This document shows, piece by piece, positions 1 through 10,712 of a stretch of 64,000 nt of DNA. The stretch is from Paralvinella palmiformis. Its lineage: Eukaryota; Annelida; Polychaeta; Terebellida; Alvinellidae. How positions within the stretch are numbered: the first letter of the stretch is position 1; every line of letters begins with the position of its first letter. The translations under genes were made by a program, and so were the position numbers. The notes beneath the pieces are model-generated. The model had not been told where the DNA came from. It made no database searches and saw nothing but the letters and a program-made list of their open reading frames with translations. The stretch spans positions 62,001-126,000 of the forward strand of contig JAODUP010000350.1 in the NCBI GenBank assembly GCA_025642065.1, written 5' to 3'.

Positions 1-537
1 TTATACATATGCACAACAAAGACACATTTATGCACAACAAACACACATTTCACCCAACAGGTGTCTTGGATACCTGAACATACCAAGTGATTATATTCCC
101 TAACATGACTAACAACAATAAGACTAATTATAACAAAAATACAATAATTCTATTAAAAAAATACAATTACTAGCTAATAGTAATAATTTTCCTCTGTTAA
201 TTACCATAATAACATGATCCAGGGTTGTAAAGGCCTTTGCACCAGAAGATAAAATTCACACCTCGTGACCTCCTATTTAGCACCTCTACACAGTGTCCTG
301 GATCTTGGGATGTTTTCCTCAGTATCAGGAGCTTCTAAGCCAAGACTAAAATATCCGTCTAAACTGTAATATTTTTTTTTTAATTCAAACAATCTGAAAT
401 TTGCAAATTTTCTGGATAATGATAGAAAGTGATTTCTGGCCATCTGTGTCAATTTTTATAGCTGCAATTAAGAACGAATGACGTGATCCGATTCCTAATA
501 AGATATAACATTTAACACTTGAATGTCAAGCTGAGAA
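1..537. other. AT-rich stretch, no gene seen
   Basis: AT-rich sequence with a short T run near 370. No open frame, RNA gene or repeat family used elsewhere in the window is recognisable here. Confidence 0.5.
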
Positions 538-1035
538 TCGGGGCGTCTCCGTGTTCTAATTAATAATAATAATATTGATATTTATATAGCGCCCTATTCA
601 GCTAGCTCTAAGGCGCTTTATAATATTATTTACAATATTATTATCCCTTACTCAGACCTGTTTCTACCCAGCACATATCTCCCAAGGGAGCATACGACGC
701 ATGCTGCTATTATAGGCGCAAAGCGTTACTCAAACGCATAGTCAGCGCGTCCTGTCAGGTACTCATATTTTATGGATGAGTAAACCAGTCGCCACATGAC
801 GGCATTGCAGCTCACGGAGTCTCAAACCCTCGACCGTTCGGCTACGAGTCCTATACTCTAACTGCGCTATCACGGAAGCGCGTTGGGCCACATATCACTA
901 CCAACTGAGTTCGAATCTCGGCATGGGCATTTCTGAACGGTGTTTCATCTTCGACTTCGCCTCATTACCTTTGGAGGTCGATCGGCCCATTTAGGTTACA
1001 TGTGTCCAGAAGTGCGCAAACATGCACGGTATATA
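538..1035 (+). mobile_element. SINE-B copy split by a SINE-A insertion
   Basis: The head (538-557, GGGCGTCTCCGTG) and the body (876-1035, with B box GAGTTCGAATCTCG and the family core CTCATTACCTTTGGAGGTCG) belong to the same tRNA-derived SINE family seen at 19.3, 22.6, 26.8, 41.3 and 42.9 kb. The two pieces are separated by a minus-strand SINE-A. SINE-B is a short non-autonomous element with an internal RNA polymerase III promoter and an unrelated body after the tRNA part. It encodes no protein. Confidence 0.7.
558..875 (-). mobile_element. SINE-A copy, nested in SINE-B
   Basis: Read on the minus strand it starts with a tRNA-like head (CCGTGATAGCGCAGTTAGAG), continues through a central region shared with 4914-5236 (ATGAGTACCTGACAGGACGCG), and ends with GGCGCTATATAAATAT plus an ATT-rich tail at 558-590. 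It is near full length. The tail resembles the 3' end of the LINE at 9.2-10.7 kb. Confidence 0.8.
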
Positions 1036-1511
1036 ATGGAGTTTTCGGCGTCTAAACAATATCATAGATCAGCCAGCCTTCACTGATGATAAACAGCTTA
1101 ATTATAATTAAAGTAACCGTTATGGTATGGAAAGAAAACAATAACTGATAATCCCAACAAAATCTTCAGCTCCTCTCTTCAACAATCACTGAGGCACACA
1201 TTAACGCCATCGAAATTTCAATTATAATGTTACAAAACTTGAACAGTCCTTGTTTATCGCGATTTAAACAAATCCAGTATTTCTATAATCAAGTCTGCAA
1301 TCAGAGCTAAATTCCTAATTCAGTAATTGTTCCTTGACTTGTTGAAAGAGGGCGCAGATTTGAATAGTCAAAAGACCCATCAAGTGAGAGCATGCAGGCG
1401 ATTTTGGAGCTTACTTATAATCTAGCCAACCGTAAACACAATTACTGCACGCAGTTGTACTCCTATCGCTAAATTACAACAATACAGTACTAATTACAGT
1501 GATACGGCTCC
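1036..1511. other. intergenic, no gene seen
   Basis: AT-rich sequence without a coding-like frame or a recognised repeat. Confidence 0.45.
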
Positions 1512-1839
1512 GGGAACTTTCGCCAGCGGGCCCATTCGCCAGCGTTCTCCAATTCGCCACTCACAATTTTAATTGTTTCATAGCGCTTTTATTATTGAGT
1601 GATAGTATTGTGTATAAAACAACAGAAAGAATTTACTTGAGTCACAATGATAATAGATGATAAAATCTCCCGAAAACAGCGTGATTTGCCCATATATGTT
1701 ACACATATGATTATTTCTTACGCGTTATAAACGGTATTTGTTTTATTTACCCACTAAATATAAGGGGCGAATAGGCTCGACTGTGAGTGGTGAATGGGTA
1801 AATTTTAGGTGGCGAAAAGCCTCAGTGGCGAGTGTTCCC
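1512..1839. mobile_element. MITE-like element with about 60-bp imperfect inverted ends
   Basis: The left end begins GGGAACTTTCGCCAGC and the right end, reverse complemented, begins GGGAACACTCGCCACT. The match continues imperfectly through repeated TTCGCCA motifs to ACTCACA about 55-65 bases in. The interior is AT-rich and non-coding. This is the architecture of a short non-autonomous DNA transposon. A target-site duplication was not resolved, so the superfamily is unknown. Confidence 0.6.
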
Positions 1840-2007
1840 ATTCCCCAGTAATATCAAAGAGCTTAAATAGTCTTTGGTAATACCAAAGACTATTTATAAC
1901 AAGACGTGTTACTTCACGTTTTAACATGGGACGCCATTTTGAATTCATGGAGCGCCAGGGCCCTAGCGACCGGGGGTAGATTGTTACGGACAGCTCCCTT
2001 CGTTAAC

Positions 2008-2109
2008 ATGGCGCCTAATGGCACTGGTTCATTCTGCGCCGCTTTCGGCTGCAGTAACAGAAAAAAGTATGCACAAATAAAGACATTCTCGAAAGGAAAT
2101 GAAAGCTAA
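2008..2109 (+). pseudogene. THAP-domain-like first exon remnant
   Basis: From ATG 2008 the frame encodes 33 residues and includes FCAAFGCSNRKK. This resembles the start of THAP zinc-binding domains, where the first two cysteines of the C2-CH site lie in a CxxxxC spacing followed by an SNR-type turn. The frame stops at 2107, before the invariant Trp and the later Cys/His could appear. No continuation was recognised downstream. THAP domains occur in host regulators and in P-element-type transposases. It could be a P-element relic or a lone exon, and the match is short. Confidence 0.35.
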
Positions 2110-3890
2110 TCTACAAATTTGATATGATCTGGCTTTTAAAAAATAAAGCGTGATCCAAGCAAGATCTATCTAGATCTATATTTGTTTCAGACAAAATCGT
2201 ATTAAATTTTATTGAACAGTATCAAACCTATTAATCACAAAATGAGTATGTAAGATATACATAAACTTACAGTTACATGTACTGGAGCCATTGAAGATGT
2301 TATGGGCGGGAGGTATGTTGTACTTTGTTATTGTTAATAATATAATTGGACTTCTAAAATTACATTACTATAATCAGTTATTATAAGTAGGTGAGTATTT
2401 ACATGATCACCTGCACCCATATTTATTTTTAAACGTAAGCAATTGGTACTTATTGATATAAATGGACTTCTATTTATAATTTAAATGTTATGAAATGAAT
2501 TATTAAATACTTCAACTAGTGGTAGAAACATTCTTTTTTTTTCTCTTGACAGAAGTAAAAGATGGGTTATTAATTGTTGTTGGGCAGATATATGAAGAGG
2601 AAAGCTTTAAATTACTTGAATACTAATTGTAGAATGTATGATATATGCACTTCACTGAAACGGAATTCATGAACCAGACAAGAGATAAACTTATCTAGAA
2701 TGCTATTCCAACTATTTTTGATGTACCAAACCCACCGCATGCATCCACTGAAATCAAAGAGGAGACAGGGCCAGCTGTGATGGTTATTAATATTTATAAA
2801 TATTAATGGTGAAAATTGGTATTATAAAATTAATTAAATAAGAAACAAGGCATGAAATGTTTAAAGCCCATTTCACATTTTAATACAAAAAAGGGATTAC
2901 TAGCACCTGAATTAGTACCTGAATGTTCAGCTCATATTATTTAATTGGTATACTTCTCTTCATAACTTAAATGCATATCAAATCAAATTCTTTAACCAAC
3001 TTGAAAAAAGGAAAATATATGTTTACACATTGTTTATGCACTTGGTTCAAGTCAGTATGTACTTTTTCAGTCCTTGAAGTTCTATGATGATGAGATACCA
3101 TGTAAACAGGCCAATCTCTAGGATACAGATTTACTGGTGTTGGTTGTGATAGATGATTTTGAGTTATCTGTTACAGTAGTCAATGCATATGTCTATTAAA
3201 TCTCTGGGTATATTCTGTCTAACTTTAAACAGTTCACTGATCTGAACTAAATGTCATATTTTTGTAGTAGTAGTTGTTTAGAAGAGCTGGAAGCAATTTT
3301 GGTTATTCTATCTATTTGATAACAAATGACTGATTGTAACTGTAGATCGATGAACCCGTGGTACAAGATATGTATGAAAGTACTAATTTCTCTATATCTA
3401 ACATGTTAACGCAAACATAAATATTATTAATATTCCATGTATATTCTTTGTTCTCAGCTGGGCCGGCCTATATTGCATGGTCTATATTATTGAGATGTAG
3501 ACTTTAAATGAACTTATTATTTTTTTGTTAATATATGATAAACGAACACGATGAATATATGCCATAGGGTGGGAGGTTTGTACTGAATTGTGTTATGGTT
3601 GCGCTATAATAGCTGTATATATCATTATATGTATATATCCAAATAAATAAAAATGTATGGACTATGATATACTGACATGATGAAAGTATGTTTGTATGCA
3701 TTTACTTCATATAAACCTAATTGTTTTCATTAAAAAAAATTCCACACACAAAGCTGTGAAATAACCTAAACCACGTTCAATTATATTCTGATCAAGTGAT
3801 CGCAAATTGTAGGCTATGAATTAAGTGACTGGGCTGTGAAATCACTTAATTCTTTATTTACAGTTTCAGAGTTTCTTTTTTTTTCGATAT
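2110..3890. other. AT-rich intergenic, no gene seen
   Basis: Stops are dense in all frames. No SINE box pair, tandem array or protein motif was recognised. Confidence 0.5.
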
Positions 3891-4009
3891 CATGTGTGCA
3901 CAATTAAAGTATTAATTAACAAAATAGTATGTGATCATGTAACATATAGTACTAGTATTGGCAATTCATTTCAACCATGCGCACACATGTACACGATCAC
4001 AATGGACAA

Positions 4010-4122
4010 CCAGAGAGCTTTTGTTTATATCAGAAATACCTCCGGTCGCTGGAGGCGCCACTGGTTCAAAATTCAACATGGCGCGGCAAGAGTAACGCCT
4101 CTCTATATTTAAGCTCTCTGGT
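4010..4122. repeat. 113-bp segment bounded by perfect 11-bp inverted repeats
   Basis: CCAGAGAGCTT at 4010-4020 is the exact reverse complement of AAGCTCTCTGG at 4112-4122. The enclosed sequence is more GC-rich than its surroundings and holds no long frame. It may be a very short MITE or a chance hairpin. Confidence 0.45.
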
Positions 4123-4130
4123 AATACCCC

Positions 4131-4312
4131 GCTTTACGTCATTTCGGCCGATGTCAAATTTACGCCACTTTTCTAGGGTAAATTTCACTTCAGCCAACGT
4201 CATTAAGTCTGACGTTACGTCACTCAGCTACGTATATACAATAAAATATTTACATCGAAAAGCATTTTAAAGAATTACATCCGGTTTACGTCAACACCCG
4301 GGTTACGTCACT
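4131..4312. promoter_or_regulatory. cluster of TTACGTCA motifs (CRE/bZIP-like)
   Basis: TTACGTCA occurs near 4134, 4213, 4287 and 4304. A full palindromic TGACGTCA lies near 4679. These match the ATF/CREB binding consensus. No promoter or gene start is visible beside them, so a repeat-derived origin is at least as likely as regulatory function. Confidence 0.3.
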
Positions 4313-4499
4313 GCTTTAGAAACCAATAGACCGATTCGATTACTCCTGGTGCCACCATGCGGCTGAATATCACACTACGGTCTCTGGTTAGAAGTCGGTG
4401 TTGCATGGCGATTTATAAGTGTATAGTGGCCGATAAATGTCTTACTGAAAAGCTGTACTTAGGCCATTTACCAACTATATTTGGTTTTATTTAAGTCCA

Positions 4500-5419
4500 T
4501 TAAAGGGATAGTCCACCTTCATTATAACAATTTCAGGACAAATACAGCTATCCTCACAAATATCATAACTAATGTCAAAATGTGTAAACGATCACCGACA
4601 TATTAAATAATCTAGTTTAAAGTGTGATCAATTAACCGCCATTTTGAAGCTAGACAGAGACCAGAAGCCCCTGAATGCTGACGTCACTTGAATGCAGCAG
4701 TTAGAGAGGAGGTCTGTAGAGCCCGTACAAAAGCATGTAAACAAGTGTGAGCAAAGAATTATTCCAGAACATAACGCAATTATCTTGTTAAAATAACGCT
4801 ATGAATGACATATAACCATATCAGTTTGAGCCAGAAGGAACATTACGAGAGGAAGATGACTAAAAATGGCTCAGCTATTAACGCTCAAGAGAAACTATAA
4901 TCCGCATAATATCGAGCCGTGATAGCACAGTTAGTTAGAGCGTAGGATTGATAGCCGAAGGGTCGCGGGTTCGAATCTCCGGGAGCTGCAATGTTGTCAT
5001 GTGGCGACTGGTTCACTCATCCACAAAAAATGAGTACCTGACAGGACGCGATGGCTATGTGTTTGAGTAACGCCTTGCGCCTATAATGGAAGCATGCGTT
5101 GTATGCTCCCTTGGGAGTTGAGATGTGTGCTGGGTGGAAACAGTTCTGGATCAGGGATGATAATACTGTACAGCGCCTCGGAACAGGGTTACCTGGTTCT
5201 GGCGCTATATAAATATGCATTATTATTATTATTTTCCCCTTTCCGCCTTCGAATCTGGCTTCCGGTTCAGCCGTAATGGCGGCCCTCCAGTAATTTGGAT
5301 TATTTCCCTATATCTATGATATCAGGCATATTTCGTGATTATTATTGTGGACATTTTTGTTACTGTTCTAAGCATTACATATTTAACCAATATTTTCTGA
5401 GGGTGGACTGTCTCTTTAA
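4500..5419. mobile_element. TTAA-flanked TIR DNA element carrying a SINE
   Basis: TTAA at 4500-4503 is followed by AGGGATAGTCCACCTTC. The other end, reverse complemented, is AGAGACAGTCCACCCTC next to TTAA at 5416-5419. Terminal inverted repeats with a TTAA duplication fit the Kolobok or piggyBac type of target choice; the purine-rich ends favour Kolobok (inference). No transposase frame is present. About 320 bases of the length come from an inserted SINE-A, so the element itself was about 590 bp. Confidence 0.65.
4914..5236 (+). mobile_element. SINE-A, full length
   Basis: The tRNA-like head starts GAGCCGTGATAGCACAG, with a B box GGGTTCGAATCTCC about 50 bases on. The central region is shared with 558-875. 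The 3' end is CTGGCGCTATATAAATAT followed by an ATT tail. It is the best-preserved copy in the window and sits inside the TTAA-flanked element. No protein is encoded; small frames inside it are incidental. Confidence 0.85.
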
Positions 5420-5896
5420 TGATATGTGATCTCCAGATCATAATTTTGAATTTAATAGGAATGACATAGACTTCGTCCAATAGATATACGCCTCTAAACT
5501 AAGTAACGTTCAACGCCATTTCCATGGCTGTCATGATCTGGCCTGTCTAGTTCAAACTTATTTTCGTAGAACCTTTGCCGTCTGACATGACGATGTGAAT
5601 GGATAAAATAAATAGTCACATATATTATTGATTTAGCAATTGAAGTTCTAAATTTATAGTAAGATTGTGGGATTCTTCTTAAATATTGCTAGTTGAGAAT
5701 TTATAAGGGTTTCAGGAAGAGAGAAATTGGCTGAAACAACTGACTTGATAAACATAATCAAGTTTATTTAGTTGATATTTATATGTAGCATAAGCCATAA
5801 CATAAAAACCGAGTTTATACTGCTGCATTCATTTATCGATTCAACTGCCATTAAACATGGCAACGTTTAGCAAAGAAATGAAGGAAGCAAGTGTAA
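5420..5896. other. AT-rich, no gene seen
   Basis: No motif, tandem repeat or coding frame recognised. The missing 3' terminus of the adjacent hAT remnant should lie here but was not found. Confidence 0.4.
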
Positions 5897-6282
5897 TCAG
5901 GTTGTGATTAGGTGCACTACAATGTTGAATTCAATAGTCCAAGTTTGTATGTCCTCTGAGCATCCTGTAACAGAAACCAACTTTGCTGCCTTTGCCACAC
6001 CAAGTTGGTTTCGGAGTTTGCTGCGCAAAAGTTCAAAGGTTGAAAACGCTCTTTCATTTGAAGCAGAATATCTCCAAAGATCAATCGTTTGATGTACTCT
6101 AGGAGATATATGCTAACCAAGCAGAATAACCAATGATTTTTTTATTAATTGCCAATTGTTCCTGAAATGACTATTTCTACCATTTCTGCCAAAATGATGG
6201 ATGAAACCTAATTCTGCCCTGCCGGCAAAAACCGATTTCTGTCATGGCAGAAACCGGCAAGTGGCAGAAACTGCCAACCCTG
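5897..6282 (-). mobile_element. internally deleted hAT element with C-terminal dimerisation domain
   Basis: On the minus strand the frame ending at the TGA at 5897-5899 contains WRYSASNERAFSTFELLRSK followed by LRNQLGVAKAAKLV. This is the conserved hAT C-terminal dimerisation signature (S..ERAFS...L...LRN.L...). About 200 bases upstream the sequence begins CAGGGTTGGCAG (6271-6282 in complement), which looks like an hAT terminal inverted repeat. The BED finger and catalytic domain that should lie between are absent, so this is a deletion derivative. The second terminus was not found. Confidence 0.65.
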
Positions 6283-7180
6283 TCCAAAACTCTACATACA
6301 ATATTTTTTAAATCTTCATTAAAATCAATTTATATTCAGCTAAAGGTTTAATTTAAAAATCATTTATTTAATCCATTTAAACCCATGCTAAATAATCCCC
6401 ATACAAGTCATCATGAATAACTAAGGCTTAATTGGGTCATTCATCTGGAAAAATCGGTCCACTTAATTATTGGATTATATCCTGATAAGTATTGTGTTAA
6501 ATCCTTTGGAAAGACACAATCGTTCAGCTGACATACCAATCTCAGTCTCCGTGTAATATGAAAAAAATAGCTGGAAGATTTCCAGTATTTACCGTTATTG
6601 AAAAGTTCACATCCCCTATTAATAGTGGGCGTCATAGGTGTTTCTGACCCGAGTCCGCAGTTTGGTAACCGATGCAACGCATTTCGCCTGGATCGGTCTA
6701 TTAATGAAATAGGGGGTGATATGACTGTAATCGTGTGTTTTTTCTTTCTAAACCAGTACAACATTATAATTCCGACTGATCTTCTGGATCAGATGTTAGG
6801 ATTTTGTAATAACCTGTGTACGAGGATCGACTACAACAGATTCAAATGGCTTAAATCAGTTGATCTTTATCCACAACTAGGATGTGCCAGGGTAGAGAGA
6901 GAGAGAGAGAGAGAGAGACCAAGGATCTAGAGGAAATAATTCTCTATATGACATTACTTACAGTTCAAAGGACATTCTTAAATGAACAAACATAAGATTT
7001 GATGGAACAATCTAAGGTCCCCACCCCCTTACTGATGTCCACATTGTTCCGTTCTGTCAAGGTCATACTCCAGTTCATAATCAGCTGTCCATTTCCGCTA
7101 AAGTTCTGAATATCTTCAATATTTTCTGAAAATCATCGCGTGAAGTCTGAAATGACTTTTTTATCAGAAACAAATATTAG
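6283..7180. other. intergenic with a GA microsatellite at 6893-6918
   Basis: AT-rich. Overlapping frames of about 110 codons on both strands near 6441-6930 have no protein signature and are probably chance. Nothing else recognised. Confidence 0.4.
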
Positions 7181-7338
7181 GTTATTATTATTATTATTAT
7201 TATTATTTGTGTGTGCGTGCGTGCGTGTGTGTGTGTGTAATACGTTCCCTTTAACTGATTATCAGAATGTTCAGCGATCCGCATAAGATTATTCACACAC
7301 ATTCCACTATTCTCCGCGTGTGTGTGTGTGTGTGTGTT
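7181..7338. repeat. ATT and GT microsatellites
   Basis: An ATT tract (7181-7206) runs directly into a GT/GCGT tract (to about 7239). A second GT tract lies at 7316-7338. Confidence 0.9.
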
Positions 7339-7890
7339 GTTTATTTGCTACACCAATAACGGTCAGTGAACCATGAACGATCTATATGAACCGGCCAATT
7401 GTTACTCACCACGACGACTTTAAGTACTCATCGAGCATCAACCGAGTCGTTTCTTTATCGACTCCGGAACCTAGACGACCAGAGCGTGTTGTTCATTAAC
7501 ACATAGCCGACCGTGGACAGATTCGGCTGACGTGAAACATAAACACGACAGATAACTATAATTAATACCAACAAGAAGCTGTGTATGATCACAATAATAT
7601 CGTAATATCAGTAGCCAGTGGGTGGTATTTAAATATTTGTTAGGGCGATATCGTATATGTTTGTCGTAAATCATCATGACATATAGAGAAAAAACCTTGC
7701 TACCTGAACGAGGATGATCTATAATTTAAACTGCCCCCACCAGGACTAATTATGGGTTAGGATTATAATTTGTAATATCTAGATAAATATGAGAGAGAAA
7801 ATCTCGCTGGTTGTTGGCTTAGTAGAAGTTCAACGTTAATAAACACCGTTTACCACGAACAAGGAATACCAAATCCTAACCCATTACGCC
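7339..7890. other. intergenic, no gene seen
   Basis: No recognisable repeat or coding feature. Confidence 0.4.
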
Positions 7891-7904
7891 ACACACACAC
7901 ACAT

Positions 7905-7951
<47 letters not shown>
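7891..7951. repeat. CA then GA compound microsatellite
   Basis: About 30 bases of CA repeat abut about 30 bases of GA repeat. Confidence 0.9.
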
Positions 7952-7953
<2 letters not shown>

Positions 7954-8036
7954 ACGGGGGACCGGGATCTGACATTGTCTTTGGCAGTCACGATTCACGA
8001 TGCTACACAGTCACATATTGTTTGTGGCGGATCTGT

Positions 8037-8446
8037 ATTGCTTCTAAACATCGTTTGAGCCATCTACCTCCATAAATCTAAATATAAATAAAACTACACA
8101 TACATCAATCTAAATATAAAATTTCTACACTTCCGTATATCGATACATATATACGTATACTTATGCATGTGTCTTGGGCTACTCATCAGGCTGTGGGATC
8201 CAGCTAATTCGCTTTTGGTGGTGACAAATATTTCATGCCCACAGGAAAGCGGCTACATGCAGGCCACGTACAAAAGCGGAAGCACGTAAAACATACCATT
8301 TGGTACCACAGCTCGCAACAAACAACACGTGCGTGTGGTTCAATGGTGACTTGCTACATACATATCATAAACTATTTTGACACCACAGTTTACATTCAAC
8401 AGTAATTATCTCTGGTCCAAAAGAAACTATATGTAAGACATTTCGA
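8037..8446 (+). mobile_element. dispersed repeat R, copy 1
   Basis: Shares with 24.7, 54.7 and 55.7 kb the blocks CCTCCATAAATCTAAATA, GCATGTGTCT, AGCGGCTACATGCAGG and AACACGTGCGTGTGGTTCA in the same order. The GT-rich 5' head and the 3' hairpin are missing in this copy. Short open frames are preserved between copies only because the copies are similar; no domain is recognisable. Confidence 0.75.
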
Positions 8447-8665
8447 TCCCAGATATTTAAACATTTATACTTCCCTCAGGACGATGTCATCTCCCACCAT
8501 GTTACATCCTGGAGATGACACCGATTCGTGTTGTCTGTTTTTGAGAGATGACACCATTTTCTCCAATTGTATTTAGTATTTTTTTACGACAATTGTAATA
8601 AATGTAATTTGTTTTTAAAAAAAAGGTGCATGTCGTAAAGATTTCACACTATTTGTTGTGTGTGC

Positions 8666-9050
8666 ATAAGATGAGCTCCTTCGATGAGATGCTAAGATGA
8701 TCTCCCTCTATGATATGCTAAGATGATCTCCCTCTATGATATGCTAAGATGATCTCCCTTTATAAGATGAGCTCCTTCGATGAGATGCTAAGATGATCTC
8801 CCACTATGAGATGCTAAGATGATCCCCCTCTATGATATGCTAAGATGATCTCCCTCTATGATATGCTAAGATGATCTCCCTTTATAAGATGAGCTCCTTC
8901 GATGAGATGCTAAGATGATCTCCCACTATGAGATGCTAAGATGATCTCCCTCTATGATATGCTAAGATGATAAGATGATCTCCCTTTATGAAATACTAAG
9001 ATTATTTCCCTCTATAGGATCTTAAGATGATCTCCCTCTTTGATTTAAAG
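8666..9050. repeat. 26-bp minisatellite with a 122-bp higher-order period
   Basis: The basic unit is 26 bases, of the form TCTCCCTCTATGATATGCTA plus AGATGA. Variant units (one starting GCTCCTTCG, one shortened to 18 bases) recur in fixed order, so TATAAGATGAGCTCC recurs at 8761 and 8883, exactly 122 bases apart. Units decay towards 9000-9050. Confidence 0.85.
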
Positions 9051-9074
9051 AATGACTCAGCAATAACCATCAAT

Positions 9075-9175
9075 GATCATAGGTTCGATCCCGCCAAAAG
9101 GTCGAAACTTTTACAGGGATTAATTTCTCGGCTCACAACATCGTGGGTGGCTGACCACGTTAAATGGTGCTGTCG
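9075..9175 (+). mobile_element. tRNA-derived SINE fragment
   Basis: An internal promoter B-box-like AGGTTCGATCCCGCC at about 9081 is followed by a short unrelated body. No A box is evident upstream, where the minisatellite ends. Confidence 0.4.
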
Positions 9176-9229
9176 TCTCCAATGAATTAATTAAAGATTA
9201 AAGAGGGGGGTGTTAAATATCGTCTGAAT

Positions 9230-10660
9230 ACGTAAAATCAGTTGCTTTCCATCTAAACAAATATTTAATCAATAATAACCTTAATGAATCACTAGAGTCT
9301 GCCTATAAAAGTGGTCATAGCACTGAAACAGCCTACGGTTAGGGTGAAAAATGATATTATGATGTCAATTGATCAAGGGAAGCCAGTAAAACTTATTCTT
9401 CTGGACCTATCTGCTGCTGCATTTGACACAGTTTCCATAATGTACCTTTCTCGAGGTTAAAAGACATGGTTGGTCTGTCAGGTAAAGTACTTCAGTGGTT
9501 TAGATCCTATCTTGAAAAACGTTCCCAGAGAGGGTCTGTTCATGGTATTTTATCTGACATTCAATTTTTGTTATCTGGTGTACCACAAGGTTCAATTCTT
9601 TGTCCTCTGGTTTTCACAATGTATACCCGTCCTCTTGGTATCATTGCGCAGCGATATGGGGTTAAATATCACTTGTATGCTGATGACTGTATATATCACT
9701 GAATCCTGAAAATGAGTTAAATTTCTCCTCTTCCTTGAAGAATTTAGAACATTGTATTGCTGATATTCGGCTATGGATGACTCAAACTTTTCTAAAACTA
9801 AATGATAATAAAACAAATATTTTATATTTGGCATCACCACATTGTGTTAAATCCCTAAAGACACCAGCATTACAGATAGGTGCATCTTCGATTACCCCTA
9901 ATGGGTCAGTAAAAAATCTAGGGGTTATTTTTGACCAATGTATTAACATGCATGAACATGTCACATCAGTATGCCGAGCTGCCTACTACCATCTTAAGAA
10001 CATCCACTGTTTAAAAACATTCTTGACACAAGAAACACTTGTAACTGTAGTCCATACCTTTGTTACATCTAGTATAAACTATTGTAACTCCCTGTTATAC
10101 GGCATATCTGATTATAACATTAATCGCATTCAGCGAAGTCAGAATAGTGCAGCTCGCATTGTAACAAATACTAGAAAATATGATCATATCACCCCAATTC
10201 TTCAAAAACTACATTGGCTACCTGTTAGACGGCGTATCCATTTCAAGCTTTTATTAATAACTTATAAATCTATTAATGATATGGCGCCAGAATACCTGTG
10301 TGAATTGGTGTCCAATAGAAAGCCATCCGGAAAATCAGGTCATCCAGTCAGATACTATTGCACTTTACAGGTGCCAGTGTCTCGGCTCAAGTCATATGGT
10401 TATCGTGCGTTGCGTATTGCAGCCCCCACTTTGTGGAATACGTTGCCGGCAGATATTAGAAATGCCTCGTCTCTCGAAAGTTTTTAATTTGTTCTAAGAA
10501 TACACCTGTTCAAAGTTGCGTTCATAGATAAATATTAACTATCTCTTAAATCTCTTATAGGGGTTTTACAGATATTTTATTTGTGGTATTATTATATTAC
10601 ATATTGTTTGTACAGCGCATTTGAATGGCTCCTGCTAGTAAGGGTGCTTTATTAAATATA

Positions 10661-10711
<51 letters not shown>
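9230..10711 (+). mobile_element. 5'-truncated non-LTR retrotransposon (LINE), RT to 3' tail
   Basis: The reverse transcriptase palm is present in broken frames: a degenerate SAAFDTV-like first aspartate box near 9410-9430, LSGVPQGS near 9570-9590 and YADD at 9676-9687. The YADD is followed by C instead of the usual TQLYIS. A long frame (about 9735-10487) then covers the thumb and C-terminal region and includes HWLPVRRRIHFKLL, TYKSIND and APTLWNTLP, all typical of CR1/Jockey-like RT C-termini. A one-base T insertion near 10485 ends the frame early. The 3' UTR ends in GCTTTATTAAATATACATT and an ATT tail. The endonuclease is missing, so the copy is dead. Confidence 0.85.
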
Positions 10712-10712
<1 letters not shown>

